From Campanula takesimana (taxonomy: Eukaryota; Streptophyta; Magnoliopsida; Asterales; Campanulaceae): a stretch of DNA of 64,000 nt. Where the stretch lies: NCBI GenBank assembly GCA_026119855.1, contig JAOWBW010000484.1:248001-312000 (forward strand), written 5' to 3'. Under the pieces are notes generated by a model that was not told where the DNA came from, made no database searches, and saw only the letters and a list, made by a program, of their open reading frames with translations. Both the position numbers and the translations under genes were made by a program. Shown one piece after another: positions 20,248 to 30,953 of the stretch. Position 1 is the stretch's first letter, and each line of letters opens with the position of its first letter.

Positions 20248-21886
20248 ATGGGGGAAAACAAAGTGTCCAAGTCTAAGGATTTGGTCCCTTGTCCTTTGAG
20301 TCAAGGCAAGAATGCAGAATCTGACAAGTTCTTTTGTGAAGTTCTGCTAGTCAATCCTGATAGTGAAGTCTGTATCTTTAACGATTCCCAACTTGAACTT
20401 TTCAAAAATCATCACTGTCTGCCGGAATCCTCTGTTTTTCGTCCGTTCGATGTTTCCTTGAAGGTTGATTTTGTATCTCCTTCTTGGATTGCTTTTTATG
20501 AATATCCCTTCACTTTAGGGTTTACTTATCCTTTTCCCCCACTCGTGTCTGATTTCTTCAAAAGGACCCAGTTAGCATTTGTTCAGTTAATGCCCATAGT
20601 ATGGCGACTTTTTTCTTGCGTCTTGAGGGTAAACCAGGAGCATAATTTAGATATTGGTTTGAATGAACTGGATTTAGTGTATGATTTTCAATCTTTTGGT
20701 TCCAAACGTTATTTGCTAAAAACGAAAGTTGGTGTTGATTCGGCGTTTTTGAAAGTTTCTGTGAATGACTGAGGTTGGAAGGGTCGATACTTTTTCGTTG
20801 TGAGGAAATCCTTAGGCTGTGATGATAGTATCCCATGGAGATGGAACAGGGGAGGTAAACATCTATCTTTGAATTCTTTATTTGCTTCTAAACTGAACAT
20901 GTAATTTTCCCCTTTCTGTGTTTGTAGATATCAAGTGGGCGGATCTATTTCCACCAACGGAATATTCTAAGAGGAAATTGGATACGTTGAGAGAGCTTTC
21001 TGTTGAGGATAGATCGTTCAAGGTCCCAGCAATTGGAGCTTTTCGTCTTTCCAGTCAGGAGTTGTCTTCTTACAAGATGTCGACAGGTAAAGTATTTTGC
21101 TCTAGACTTTGCTGGGAATGCTTTCCCTTCTGTTCCTAAATTAATTTATCTTCCTGTATAGTTTCAAAGAGTGGCCAAGGTTTTTCTCTCAAGAATTTGG
21201 AAAATTTTGTCGGAATGAGCTCTAAACCACCGGTCAAACCCAAGATAGAAGTTGCAGCGTAAGTTGGTTCCAGGTTGAAGAAAAGGAAAAATGAGGAGAA
21301 AGAGGTAGTGGAGGTTGGAGCTTTTGAAGATATGGAAGTAGAGGACATTAGGAAGAAGTTTTTCGCTGTTGCCTCAGATGTAAGTCCTGCAAGATTTTCA
21401 TATTAAATTTCAATATCAAATATTTTAAGATTACTAACCGATCTGATTTCGCAGGCATTTGGAGCTATGGAGTCCAAGGTCATCACTTTGGATGAGACCA
21501 ATAACAAGCTACTGATGGAGTTATTGCAGTTAAAGAAGCACATTACTTTGGAGAAAGAAGAAATGTAGAAGAAGATTCAGAGCCTGAACGACGAGGTTGC
21601 GAACTTGATGAAAGGAATGTCATCCATCCAAGATGTCCACTTGCAGGAAATTGAAGACTTAAAGAGTGCTCTGATGAAATCTGCAGCTTTTAGCATGGTG
21701 GAAATCAAGATCCAAATGATGGAGGACTTCTTGAATGGCAAGCACTCAGAGTGGGACATTGATCAGCAACGCAGCCTCTTAAAAGGATTGACTGGAGAAG
21801 GAATGGAAGCAGGAGAGGTGTCGTCGGCTGCTCAGGGCGATGACAAGAAGGAAGATGGGGAACCACCAGCGGCGGAAGCGACTTGA
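20248..21886 (+). pseudogene. Antisense spliced gene of element C
   Basis: Opposite in strand to gag-pol. Exon 1 starts at ATG 20248 and ends at 20854; exons 2-4 are 20928-21086, 21162-21379 and 21455-21886, separated by introns of 73, 75 and 75 nt with GT...AG ends. Exon 1 has FRPFDVSLK, FYEYPFTLGFTYPFPPL, QLMPIVWRLF and DFQSFGSKRYL. Later exons give a lysine-rich segment and a long heptad-like stretch (LLQLKKHITLEKEE). It resembles the plant 'putative gypsy type transposon' family (Pfam PF04195), proposed from memory. Element G has a homologue with the same splice positions and D a more distant one. In-frame stops at about 20770, 21260 and 21566 break this copy. Function unknown. Confidence 0.75.
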
Positions 21887-22867
21887 AGTAGTTTTTTATG
21901 TGTTTTTTGAACAATGTTTTATTGGGCTGTGTCCCAGGAAGGTTGTAAGACAATTTCATGGTTTTTGTTTGGTTTGTAATGGTCCATAAGGGCTAAAACA
22001 ATTTGTTTTTCCAAAGTGTGGGGTTGGTTCCATACTTTTTGGGTTCCTTTTGTGGTTTGCTGGACAAACATAAGCTAAGTAAATGGTAGGTTTTTAATGA
22101 ATGGAATGGGTTTAAGGTTTCTAAGCTATGTTGCCTTCTTGCGTAGGATGTTAAAATCCTTTGCACAATCTATTGTTTGGCATGACATACCAATAACCCT
22201 TTGTACTTAGACAACATGTAAATGTTATATCCAATTGATCAAAACTTTAGATTAGTATTTGACTAAGTGGAAATGGGGGGTGCGTACATATCAACATACG
22301 TGCCCATTTCACACCTTAATCAACACCAATGTCGTGCGCTCCAGGCGAAGGTGTATAAACCTAAATAGAGACGAAAGAAAGTAATTTCTTTTAATCTTTG
22401 AAGGGATTTGAATACCTTAAACTTGAGATGAGATGGCCAGTCTCAAAAACTATTGTTTTATATGAAATTTGAAAAACAAAAACTTAGTAAGATTTTGAAA
22501 ATATCTCAAAGTGATATCATTTTTATTGAAAAACTTATGTATTTTTAAGAATGAAAATTATTCATAAAACAAAGGTAGATTAATACCTGATCATTTTTAT
22601 TTAGATGTCATCTTATAGTAAGATGTCAACATCTTGATCATTCCATTGTCTTGTTCATGCGTACTTGGTTGTCTTGACTCAAAAACTTCCTTAGTTTCCT
22701 TGCAAAACAATAACATGTTACAGATGGGTGTTAGCTTAGCTAACACCCCTCCGATGCTTAAGTTAGTAACGGTTCGAAAAATATAATTAAACTGGAAATG
22801 ACATAAAGTAAATAAAGAAAAATGAGACTTGTACCTGTTTTCTTGATTTAAACGAATGAACTTTAAC
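21887..22867. other. C spacer between antisense gene and integrase
   Basis: AT-rich non-coding sequence lying downstream of both convergent coding units, so it would contain the 3' ends of both transcripts. No tandem repeat or protein signature is seen. Confidence 0.5.
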
Positions 22868-23900
22868 TTACATAAAGTATGCCTTGAGATGAATAGTGTT
22901 CCAGCTTCTAGGAATCCTGACGCCATCTGGAGTAGAAAGCCAATAGGATCCTTTCCCTGCTTCTGCATCTACTAAGTATGGACCTTCCCATTTCGGAGCT
23001 AATTTCCCAGCATTGAGTTCTCTTGTGTTCTGGAAAACTTTGCGTAATACCAAGTCACCAACTTGAAACCTCCTTACTCTTACATTCTTGTTGTATGATT
23101 GTGCAATGCTCTGTTGATAGGCTGCCATCCTAATCCTTGCTAGGTCCCTTAACTCTTCAATAGTGTCCAAATCATAAGAGAGGTTGACGTCGTTCTGTTC
23201 AGATGCCAACAACCCATATCTTGCTGTAGGGATGACGACTTCTGCAGGGATGACGACTTTTGCTCTAAATACCAAGGACTACGGTGTCTGTCCAGTTGCA
23301 TTTTTTTGTGTGGTCCTATCTGCCCATAAAACGAATGGAAGTTCCTCAGCCCAGCGTCCCTTCTTCTGATCTAACCTCTTCTTCAAGTTGTTGATTATAA
23401 TTTTGTTGCTTGACTCCGCTTGTCCATTGGCTTGAGGATGTACAGGCGAAAATGTCACCATCTTGACTCCCCAACCACTCAAGAAGTCTGTTGTCTCTAT
23501 TGATGATGAACTGGGAACCATTATCACAGATTATTTCTGAAGGAATTCCCAACCTGCTGGAGATGTTCCTTTTGATGAAGGAGATGACTTCCTTGTCACG
23601 GACTTGGACGTATGCTTCCGCTTCTACCCATTTGGAAAAATAATCAGTTATAGCGAGCATGAATACTTTCCCTCCTGGTGCTTTAGGCAATTTACCCATG
23701 ATGTCCATTCCCCATGTCATAAATGGACAAGGGGAGAGAATAGGATGAAGCATTTCTGCTGGTTGGTGTAGGATGTCGCCATGCTTCTGACATGAATCAC
23801 ATTTCCTGGCATATTCAGCAGCATCTTGATGCATTGTAGGCCAAAAGTAACCCATCCTTAAAGCCTTGGTGTACAAATTTACCCAGAATGATTGCCACAA
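22868..23900 (-). pseudogene. pol: C integrase, frameshifted
   Basis: On the minus strand the zinc-finger end (MGYFWPTMHQD, CDSCQKHGD) is followed by the catalytic core with WGMDIMGKLP (first Asp), DYFSKWVEAE and CDNGSQF (second Asp). A frameshift near 23500 moves the frame to HPQANGQAESSNK (Glu). Another near 23276 leads to the C-terminal part 22868-23275 with RRFQVGDLVLRKV, WEGPYLV and a GKGSYWL motif. All three catalytic acids are present, so decay is by frameshift. A near-perfect 16-bp tandem duplication (GGGATGACGACTTYTG at 23228 and 23246) adds a VVIP repeat at the start of the last fragment. Confidence 0.85.
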
Positions 23901-25144
23901 ATTCCTTCATGTAGCTCTCTAAAAATTTCCTTAGCTTTATCTGATTCTAGACATCTTAAATATAGACCTGCAAAAGATTTCTTAAACAATATATTGTCAA
24001 TTAACAGATATCTTGAATTTCTTACTCTGAATGCTCTGGCACTCTTCTCATCAGTTGGGATGGTGCCATCTTGAAGGTACTTCACGATTGGAGCGGTCCA
24101 AGAAATTTCTGTTTGATTGTCTTGATCTTCCTGGATGTCATCTTCTATGCTGAAAAGCTCTAACTTTTCCATAGCAGGATTGTTGACATGAATGATTGGA
24201 ATGTCAGTTTGAGAGGCGCTCTTGAAGGCTGATCCCAGGTTAGCAAGGGCATTTGCTTGAGTATTTTCTTCTCTAGGTACCTGTTCTAGGGAAAATCTTT
24301 TGAACTTGCTTGCCAGGATTTTTACGATTCCCAAGTATGACGTCATCTTGGCATTCTTAGCTGCATAGGAACCATTGAAATAATTAACCAATAACAATGA
24401 ATCACAGTATACCTGAATCGCCTTGACATTAAGATCTAGAGCAACAGTGAGTCTTGCAATCAAAGCTTCATATTCTGCTTCATTGTTGGTAGCTTTAAAA
24501 TCACAGCTTATGGCCTGGGGTATGATGTCCCCTTGTGGTGATTTTAGGACAATACCCAGACCTGTTCCTCTCATGTTAGATGAACCATCTGTGAATAAGG
24601 TCCACTTTAGGATGTCGTCACCTTGAAGCTGTTGGACCTCAAGTTCTACCTCAGGTTGCATGCTCGGACTGAAATCTGCCACAAAGTCTGCAAGTGCCTG
24701 TGATTTTATTGCAGTTCGTGGCTCGTATCTGATATCATATGTGCTTTGCTGTACGAACCACTTCACCATCCTTCCAAACATCTCTCGCCTTCTCATAACA
24801 TTATTAATTGGATAATTATTACGAATATAGATGATATGAGTTTCAAAATAATGCCTTAATTTAATTGATGCAGTAATTAAAGCTAGAATTAACTTTTCTA
24901 GATGGGAGTACCTGGTTTCCGCATCTAAAAGAGTTTTACTTACATAGTATATAGGATGTTGGTTATCATCTTGCTCACGTACTAGGATTGAACTAACAGA
25001 TGCTTCTGAGACGGCCAGGTATGCATATAACGGCTCGCCTTCTTGTGGTCTGACCAACAACGGAGATGTTGACATGTACTGCTTCAAATCTTGGAACGCC
25101 TTCTCATGTATTTTTGTCCATTCGAATCTGCTATTCTTCTTCAA
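23879..25144 (-). pseudogene. pol: C RNase H pair and integrase N-terminus
   Basis: An open stretch of 421 codons. Its first part is the RNase H fused to RT in gypsy elements (FEWTKIHEKAFQDLK, PIYYVSKTLLDAETRYS, KLRHYFETHIIY, RMVKWFVQQSTYDIRYEPR). The second is a separate archaeal-type RNase H (WTLFTDGSSNMRGTGLG, NNEAEYEALIARL, VYCDSLLLVNYFNG, EENTQANALANLG). Two RNase H domains in tandem are characteristic of the Tat lineage. The end (YLRCLESDKAKEI, HEGICGNHSG) is the start of the integrase zinc finger and runs into the neighbouring fragment at about 23900. It belonged to one polyprotein with RT but is separated from it by frame changes near 25145-25180. Confidence 0.85.
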
Positions 25145-25177
25145 TATGTCATAGAAGGGCTTGCATTTCTCTAAGGA

Positions 25178-26139
25178 TTAGGAAATAAACCTGTTGAGCG
25201 CTGCTACCTTTCCCGTCAATCTTTGAAAATATTTTACTGTCCGAGGTGACGTCAGGTTGATGATTGCTTTTATCTGTTCTGGGCTTGCTTCAATTCCTTT
25301 TTGTGTCACCATGTAACCAAGAAATTTTCCAGAACTCATGCTGAAGTTACATTTTGTTGTATTCAGCTTCATGTTGATGCGTCCAGGATGTCAAGTGCCT
25401 GAGTAAGATCTCAGACATGGTTTTCTGCTTTCTTTGATTTGACTACCATATCATCGATGTAAACCTCCATAGTTTTACCTATCTGGTCCTTGAACATCAT
25501 GTTGACAAGCTTCTGGTAGGTTGCACCTTCATTTCTTAGTCCAAATGGCATAGCAATATAACAATATATACCTGTGGGTGTAATGAAGGCGATGTCTTCT
25601 TGGTCAGATGGCTCCATCTGGATCTGCTGAAATCCTGCGGATGCGTCCATGAATGTCAAAATATCGTGCCCATATGTATTGTCCACCAAGGTGTCAATGT
25701 GTGGAAGAGGAAAAGGATCTTTAGGACATGCTTTATTCAGGTCCGTGAAGTCAACACAAACTCTCCATTTGCCATTTCTTTTTTCCACCACAACCACATT
25801 ATCCAACCACTTTGGGTATTCCGCTTCTCTTATCATCTTCGCTTTTAGCAGTCTGTCAACTTCTTCTTGGATAATCTGATTTCTTTCTTGAGAAAACTTT
25901 CTTCTCTTCTGACGCACTGGTTTGAAGGAAGGATCTATATTAAGCTTGTGAGTTATAACGTCTTTACTTATCCCCGTTATGTCTTCATGTTTCCACGCTA
26001 AGCTCTTGACCCTTTCTTTCAAGAGATTGATTAATTCTTCCTCAAACTCTGCTGGTACGTCTTGACCAATAAGCACTTTCAAGTCCGGATTAGAGGGATC
26101 CAAGAGTATTTTTTTCACATCATGCTCCCTTGCCTCCAA
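25178..26139 (-). pseudogene. pol: C reverse transcriptase, broken once
   Basis: The 25411-26139 frame carries RT blocks in order: HKLNIDPSFKPVRQK, WLDNVVVVEKRNGKWR, CVDFTDLNKACPKD, PLPHIDTLVD, FMDASAGFQQIQM, YCYIAMPFGL and the catalytic YIDDMVVKS. A TGA follows NHV at 25411. After a further frameshift the thumb region continues at 25178-25372 (KCNFSMSSGKFLGYMV, PEQIKAI, QRLTGKVAALNRFIS). The frame is the same as that of gag-pro, and only the UAG at 26167-26169 separates them. RT would act in the particle to copy element RNA. One stop and one or two frameshifts make this copy inactive. Confidence 0.88.
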
Positions 26140-26160
26140 GACCTGACGTGCCTTCTTCTT

Positions 26161-26169
26161 TAATTGCTA
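26161..26169 (-). promoter_or_regulatory. Leaky stop context UAG-CAA-UUA between gag-pro and pol of C
   Basis: On the minus strand the gag-pro frame ends SSRQA-TAG (26169-26167), followed by CAA TTA. The same frame then runs open for 250 codons into RT. UAG followed by CARYYA is the known tobacco-mosaic-type readthrough signal. No frameshift is needed to make Gag-Pro-Pol, so readthrough is the simplest expression mode for the ancestor of this copy. Confidence 0.7.
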
Positions 26170-28569
26170 TGCTTGCCGGGAGGATGACGTCACCTTCATA
26201 GATGTCATATAGCAATCCTTTGCCGTCTGCTGGTCACTGAAAATCTTGATAACTCCCCAAGGTGTCGGCATCTTCACACACTGATAGTACGTGGACGGTA
26301 CTGCTTTCATAGAATGAATCCAAGGTCTGCCCAAGATCACATTGTAGCTGGTTGCACAGTCTATCATGCAAAATCTTTCCATGGAGTTGACACCTTCCAC
26401 ATATACTGGGAGTTTAATCTCTCCTGCCGTGTCCTTTGTTTCGCCACTGAAACCCACTAGTACTGAAGTATTCTTGATCACCTCTGTCATTGGGATGTTC
26501 ATTTCTTCCAAGGCTGCAAGGGTGATGAGATTCACAGAGCTGCCCCCATCTACTAAAATCCTTCTGACTTTGCAGTTTGCTATTTTAAGAGCAATGACCA
26601 GTGCATCATGATGTGGATCCAGCACGTTGTCCCTGTCGTCTTCTTCGAAGGAGATGACATGTTGAGAGGTTAACTGGGAAGCCTTGTCTTTTCTTCTGGG
26701 CTTTTCATCCTTGGACTCGTGTGCATGCCTTTTAGCTGCAGAATAAGAAGTACCACAAATATCTGAACCACCACTAATAAATTGGATTACCTTGGTTACA
26801 GGTGGAGGAGAAGGTGGCTTCCCTGGAACATGCTCTTTGTTGTCTGCCTTATTCTTCCGGTGGCTAAGGATTTCTTTAAGGTATCCTTTTGATAGTAAGT
26901 AGCTCAGCTCCTTCCTCAAGGCGATGCAATCTTCTGTAAGGTGTCCAAAATCTTCATGGTAAGCACACCACTTAGATTTGTCCTTCCAAGTGGCTGGTTT
27001 GTCATTTTTCCTTGGCCACCTTGCTTTGTCTCCAAGATTGGTCATTGCGCATAAGATACCTGAAACATCAACAGAAAAGCAATAATCAGTAATCTTAGGA
27101 CAGTCGGTATCATCCTGATCTTCATCTTCCACAGAATGAATCTTGTTAGAATCATTTCTATGGTATGGCCTGGATCTGTTGTTCTGCCTCTGGTGAGACG
27201 TTTCTGTCCTTCTATCCAGGTTCTTATATGACGACGCCTTGCCAGAATCCTTTGACTGCTGTGCTTTTTCCTCTTCTAGTCGAATGAACCTTGTAGCTCT
27301 ATTACGTACATCCTCCATTCTCTTGCATGGATTCATCACTAAATCTTCATAGAATGGTGATTCCTTCTTCAAGCCCATCCTGAAAGCTTCCGTTGCTGTA
27401 GCCATGTCTAGATTAGGGATCCCCAGGACTTCTTTGTTGAACCTGTTGACATAGTTCTTTAAAGCTTCGGTTGGTTGTTGGATGATCCGGTAGAGGTCAC
27501 TGGTCAGCTTCTCGAATTTCCGGCTACAAGAGAACTGGTTGTTGAACATGTTGATGAGCTGGGCATACAAACCAATTGATCCTGGTGGCTGACGAATCAA
27601 CCACTTCAATGCTGGTCCAATCAAGGTCGAACCAAATCCTTTGCACAAACAGGCTTCTCTGTACTGAAGGGGAATACGAACAATCTCCATCTTCTCTTGG
27701 TAATGAGCGACATGTTCCTCAGGGTCCGTGCTTCCATCATAGAACTTCATGGATGGAATGTTGAGTCCTTTGGGGATGTCGACAGTTGCAATGGCTGGTG
27801 CGAAGCGAGATTGATTGTAAAACATTGGAGAGACCTGCTGGATAGGAGGGGTAACTCCTGGTACATTCATGACCATGCTCCTTAATTCCTGAAGCTGACT
27901 TGCTATGTAGTTACATGCAAAAGGATTAGTAGCACGAGCAGTATTATCAAATGCAAAATTTGAATTAATGTTACCAAAGGGGTTGACATCCGCTGAAGAT
28001 GTCACGATGGTGCTGTTGGTATAGGATGGTCCCGTAGATGTTCCTGAAATGTTGAGAGAGGAAGGTGGAACTGAAGTATTTCCAAGTGGAGAGAACTGGA
28101 AGAAACCATGATCCTGGGACGACGACATCATCGGAGAAGTCGTCACCAAAGGAGATGACGGGGTTCCACCATCAGCTGCGCTGGCCATCGGGATCCATTC
28201 GTTAAACACGGAATGATTTCCCCCGGTACCAAAGTCAAGAAACCTAGGGCGAATTGGTGATACAGAATCCACCCTTTCACTCAAGGCCTTCTGCTCTTTC
28301 TGCATATTCACTAGGGTTTCGCATATCAAAGAGGTGCTAGTTTGCTGCTTGTCTAGCTGACTCCTCATCTGGATTAGAATGTTCTTGAGCTCAGGATCAG
28401 AGGACAGAGCTGATTGCTTCTTGCCAACTCCACCAGGCGGCGGCGACGGTAGAGATCCAGAAGGGCTGCTTGTCGACTTGTTGGGACTATTGGCCCCAAT
28501 TGATAAATTCAAGCCAGTGGTTGTGCTAGGAGCCTTGCTGATGCTGGAAGTCATGGGTTGAGTAGACAT
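26167..28569 (-). CDS. gag-pro: Gag-protease polyprotein of element C
   Basis: Open for 800 codons from ATG 28569 (MSTQPMTS); a TTG seven codons upstream is ignored. The N-terminal third is Ser/Pro/Thr/Asn-rich and low in complexity. The capsid domain lies at about residues 265-430 (MKFYDGSTDPEEHVAHYQEK, ALKWLIRQPPGSI, QFSCSRKFEKL, LKNYVNRFNKEVL). The zinc-binding motif CAYHEDFGHLTEDC, of C-x2-H-x4-H-x4-C form, is at about residues 545-560. A retropepsin follows (RRILVDGGSSVNLIT with DGG where DTG or DSG is usual; later YNVILGRPWIHSM). It would build particles and cleave polyproteins. It is the longest intact retroelement frame in the window, although pol behind it is broken. Confidence 0.92.
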   Translation of the reverse strand: MSTQPMTSSISKAPSTTTGLNLSIGANSPNKSTSSPSGSLPSPPPGGVGKKQSALSSDPELKNILIQMRSQLDKQQTSTSLICETLVNMQKEQKALSERVDSVSPIRPRFLDFGTGGNHSVFNEWIPMASAADGGTPSSPLVTTSPMMSSSQDHGFFQFSPLGNTSVPPSSLNISGTSTGPSYTNSTIVTSSADVNPFGNINSNFAFDNTARATNPFACNYIASQLQELRSMVMNVPGVTPPIQQVSPMFYNQSRFAPAIATVDIPKGLNIPSMKFYDGSTDPEEHVAHYQEKMEIVRIPLQYREACLCKGFGSTLIGPALKWLIRQPPGSIGLYAQLINMFNNQFSCSRKFEKLTSDLYRIIQQPTEALKNYVNRFNKEVLGIPNLDMATATEAFRMGLKKESPFYEDLVMNPCKRMEDVRNRATRFIRLEEEKAQQSKDSGKASSYKNLDRRTETSHQRQNNRSRPYHRNDSNKIHSVEDEDQDDTDCPKITDYCFSVDVSGILCAMTNLGDKARWPRKNDKPATWKDKSKWCAYHEDFGHLTEDCIALRKELSYLLSKGYLKEILSHRKNKADNKEHVPGKPPSPPPVTKVIQFISGGSDICGTSYSAAKRHAHESKDEKPRRKDKASQLTSQHVISFEEDDRDNVLDPHHDALVIALKIANCKVRRILVDGGSSVNLITLAALEEMNIPMTEVIKNTSVLVGFSGETKDTAGEIKLPVYVEGVNSMERFCMIDCATSYNVILGRPWIHSMKAVPSTYYQCVKMPTPWGVIKIFSDQQTAKDCYMTSMKVTSSSRQA

Positions 28570-28607
28570 GATGATTTGAAGGAAATTCAAACAATTAAAA
28601 AACCAAA

Positions 28608-28626
28608 GGCCCCTCGGTGGGCGCCA
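28608..28626 (-). other. Primer-binding site of C (tRNA-Lys type)
   Basis: On the minus strand TGGCGCCCACCGAGGGGCC begins 3 nt after the LTR. It matches the complement of the plant tRNA-Lys 3' end (...CCCCACGGTGGGCGCCA) with one mismatch. Confidence 0.75.
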
Positions 28627-28629
28627 AAC

Positions 28630-29204
28630 TGTTTTGGTAAAAAAAAAAAAAACAATAAGAACTAAATTAAGTGAAAAGTGTTTAGTCTTTGGATTGAAAG
28701 GAGGGTGCTATGGAATATAATTATTTGAATGAAGATGACAAAGGCAGAATGATATATACGAGGAAAGCCCTTGAGAAAACAATCTCGCCGGCACAAAACC
28801 TCGGGAGGTGTTTCTGAGCACCTACCACCCCTAAACATTTGTATTGAGAGTTCTTGGTGTTACAATGAAAGCTATGGCGGAATACAGTAGAGAGTGCGTG
28901 AGTTGTGTGTTGGTGTGCCGCCTCTAGCTTTGTTTAAATACAAAGAATTAATGAGATAACCCTAGCTAGCTTAACTAACGTCCTAAAAAGCCGGACATGA
29001 TCTCCCCCTTGTGACCATATCTTGTTGCCGTTAAAAGATAGTCTTCAAAAGGTCTTCATTTATCACATGTTTAATACATGTGATCTGCACAAAAGATTAT
29101 TAATAACAAAGTAAATAAAAATAGTTTTATTCTACTTACAGCGCCGTAGTTGTTAGGATGGTGCCATGCTTGAAGATGTCGTCATGTGAATTTTACCCAT
29201 AACA
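28630..29204 (-). repeat. C 5' LTR
   Basis: A 575-bp LTR (TGTTTTGG...CATAACA) that is the uninterrupted partner of 2073-2233 plus 19555-19966. A TATTTAAA on the minus strand (28933-28940) is a candidate TATA. No CpG boxes are present. Confidence 0.93.
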
Positions 29205-29946
29205 CAAAAGTCAATCAGAATATTTGTGATTCTTTAATTTGCCACTGATTTGGTTATTCAGTTGTGGAATCAGTTTGTTGTTGATTTCATTGATTTTTAG
29301 TGTTTAGTTAGAAATTGATGGTGGAATTTCATGGCATATTGAAGAGTTAGAAATTCATTTCAGATCGAATTTTACTGTAGCAAATAAAAAAAAGCTACAA
29401 CTTTACCCAAAAATTCAAGGGAAGACATGAACCAATAACAAAGACCCACCAAAATACAAGCAGAAAGCATGAATTTTCAGGCAGCAAAAAATAGATTCAA
29501 GGATCTAAGACCATTCAAGAGCCAACGGAGAATCTCATCAAGATTCCTCTCCATAGAGGCCAGTTGAGCCAGCCGTGGGGAGAGAATTCTCTTAACCTAG
29601 AGAGAGAAATTTTCACTTTACTGAGACTGAAAAGCTTTGTGCATACATGCTGGTGGCTTCATTGGTGAAGATGGTGGTGGAGGTTGCCTTTGTTGTGTGA
29701 TGGTAAAGTCAGTTCTTTAAATTTTACAAAAAGTTAAAAATATTTAACGAAAGTTAGTCATATGCAGCCATGTGACCAAGGTCCGTCAATTACTTTACAA
29801 AAATATGGATGGAGTGAGCACATTTAAAATGCTGAAAAAGTTCAGTGAGAACATTGAAAAAAATAAAGTTCAATGAGACCATTTAAAATCAATCTATAGT
29901 TCAGTGACCAAAATATGGGTTTTGCCAAATTTACGATAATAACAAG
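29205..29946. other. Intergenic DNA right of C
   Basis: AT-rich sequence with no coding frame. The stretch at about 29720-29930 contains related short phrases (GTTCAGTGAGAACATT, GTTCAATGAGACCATTT, GTTCAGTGACCAAAAT) that suggest another decayed small transposon, but its ends cannot be fixed. Confidence 0.4.
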
Positions 29947-30242
29947 TACTCATTCCGTCCCATTTTAAACTTCAAAAATTTCCCTTTTGGGTGTCCCATT
30001 TTAAACTTCAAAATCCAAAAATGGAAAGTTTTTTATAGTATGTTATTTAGTGGAACCTACATGTCATACGCACAACAACTATCCACTAACTATTCCCTAC
30101 CCCACTTTCTCTCTCCTACCCACTTTATATACTCACAATACTCTACCCCACTATTTATATTTTATAATATAAAGATTCCCATCTTAATTCTTGTGCCCAT
30201 TTTTTATTTTTTTTTGAAGTTTAAGATGGGACGGAGAGAGTA
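29947..30242. mobile_element. Stowaway-type MITE
   Basis: Flanked by TA at both ends (29947-29948 and 30241-30242). The terminal inverted repeats are CTCATTCCGTCCCATTTTAA and, on the other strand, CTCTCTCCGTCCCATCTTAA. They extend about 30 bp inward. The length of about 296 bp, TA target and CTCCCTCCGTCCC-like ends fit the Stowaway group of Tc1/Mariner MITEs. It has no coding capacity. Confidence 0.85.
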
Positions 30243-30307
30243 TTCAAGAATAAAAGGTAACTATCAGAGGGATGCAATGAATTTGCCCCTATATATTCTT
30301 TTTATTT

Positions 30308-30650
30308 TGGCTTAATTTCATTTTCAACCATTGTATTTTGGCTCCACTTCCATTTTAACAATTATACTTATTTTTTGCACGAAAACTACTCTACTCAAAG
30401 AAATGTTTGCCCAAGCACCAAAAAGTTAACCTCGTTAGATTATGATGGATGGAAAATTTTAATTATTAAATTTCCACCCACTAAATATTCACATGGAGGT
30501 GTGGAAGTGTGAATAAGTAAACTTTTTCATCTATAATAATGATTTTAGGCTTGGGTGAACATTTTCCAGAGTATAGTGGTTTTCGTGAAAAAATAAATAA
30601 ATATAATGATTAAAGTAAAAGTCGTGCCAAAGAACAGTGGTTGAAAATAA
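30308..30650. mobile_element. Foldback MITE, superfamily unclear
   Basis: The arms 30311-30395 and about 30565-30648 are imperfect inverted copies (TTTTCAACCATTGTATTTTGG against TTTTCAACCACTGTTCTTTGG; GCACGAAAACTACTCTACT against TCACGAAAACCACTATACT). The centre is about 170 bp and non-coding. Clear target duplications were not found. Confidence 0.65.
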
Positions 30651-30953
30651 GCACCTTTTATTTTCGTTGATGTAGCACAAGACGGCAATCAAAACGAAAA
30701 ACATTGTTCTTATTGATGAAGTTTTTGGATCATTACACTCTCGGATAAACTTTATACACTTGTGAAATTCTTGAAAATTCTTTTCTTATAAAATTGCTCC
30801 ATGGGAAGTACACATCGGGACCTTGATTTTAATTCCTTTTGGGATACTCATGTTGTTATGTACATCTTGAATCACGACCTTCATCTCTTCCATCTTACCT
30901 TTTCCACTTTTAAGTCTGTAGAAATTTATATCATCCTGATGTGCCAAAAACGT
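30651..30953. other. Left flank of element D
   Basis: Nothing recognisable. It ends ...caaaaacg directly before D's LTR; the right flank of D starts cgtccc, so the two share only cg and not a normal 5-bp duplication. Confidence 0.4.

Larger units (their letters stand above)
2073..29204 (-). mobile_element. Element C: Tat-like Ty3/gypsy retrotransposon, interrupted by B
   Basis: LTRs read TGTTTTGG...CATAACA on the plus strand at 2073-19966 (split by element B) and 28630-29204. On the minus strand the order is LTR, tRNA-Lys-type PBS, gag-pro, RT, RNase H, archaeal-type RNase H, integrase, then an antisense gene, PPT and LTR. The second RNase H and the antisense gene point to the Tat lineage. 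Without B (17,321 bp including one TSD copy) C is about 9.8 kb. Gag-pro is open but pol has a stop and frameshifts. No matching target duplication flanks the pair (ttcac against caaaa). Confidence 0.9.

Noticed and set aside
29641..30953. Search for a host gene between C and D
   Set aside because: Only short AT-rich frames, two MITE-like elements and fragments of repeats are present; no splice-linked coding pattern is seen.
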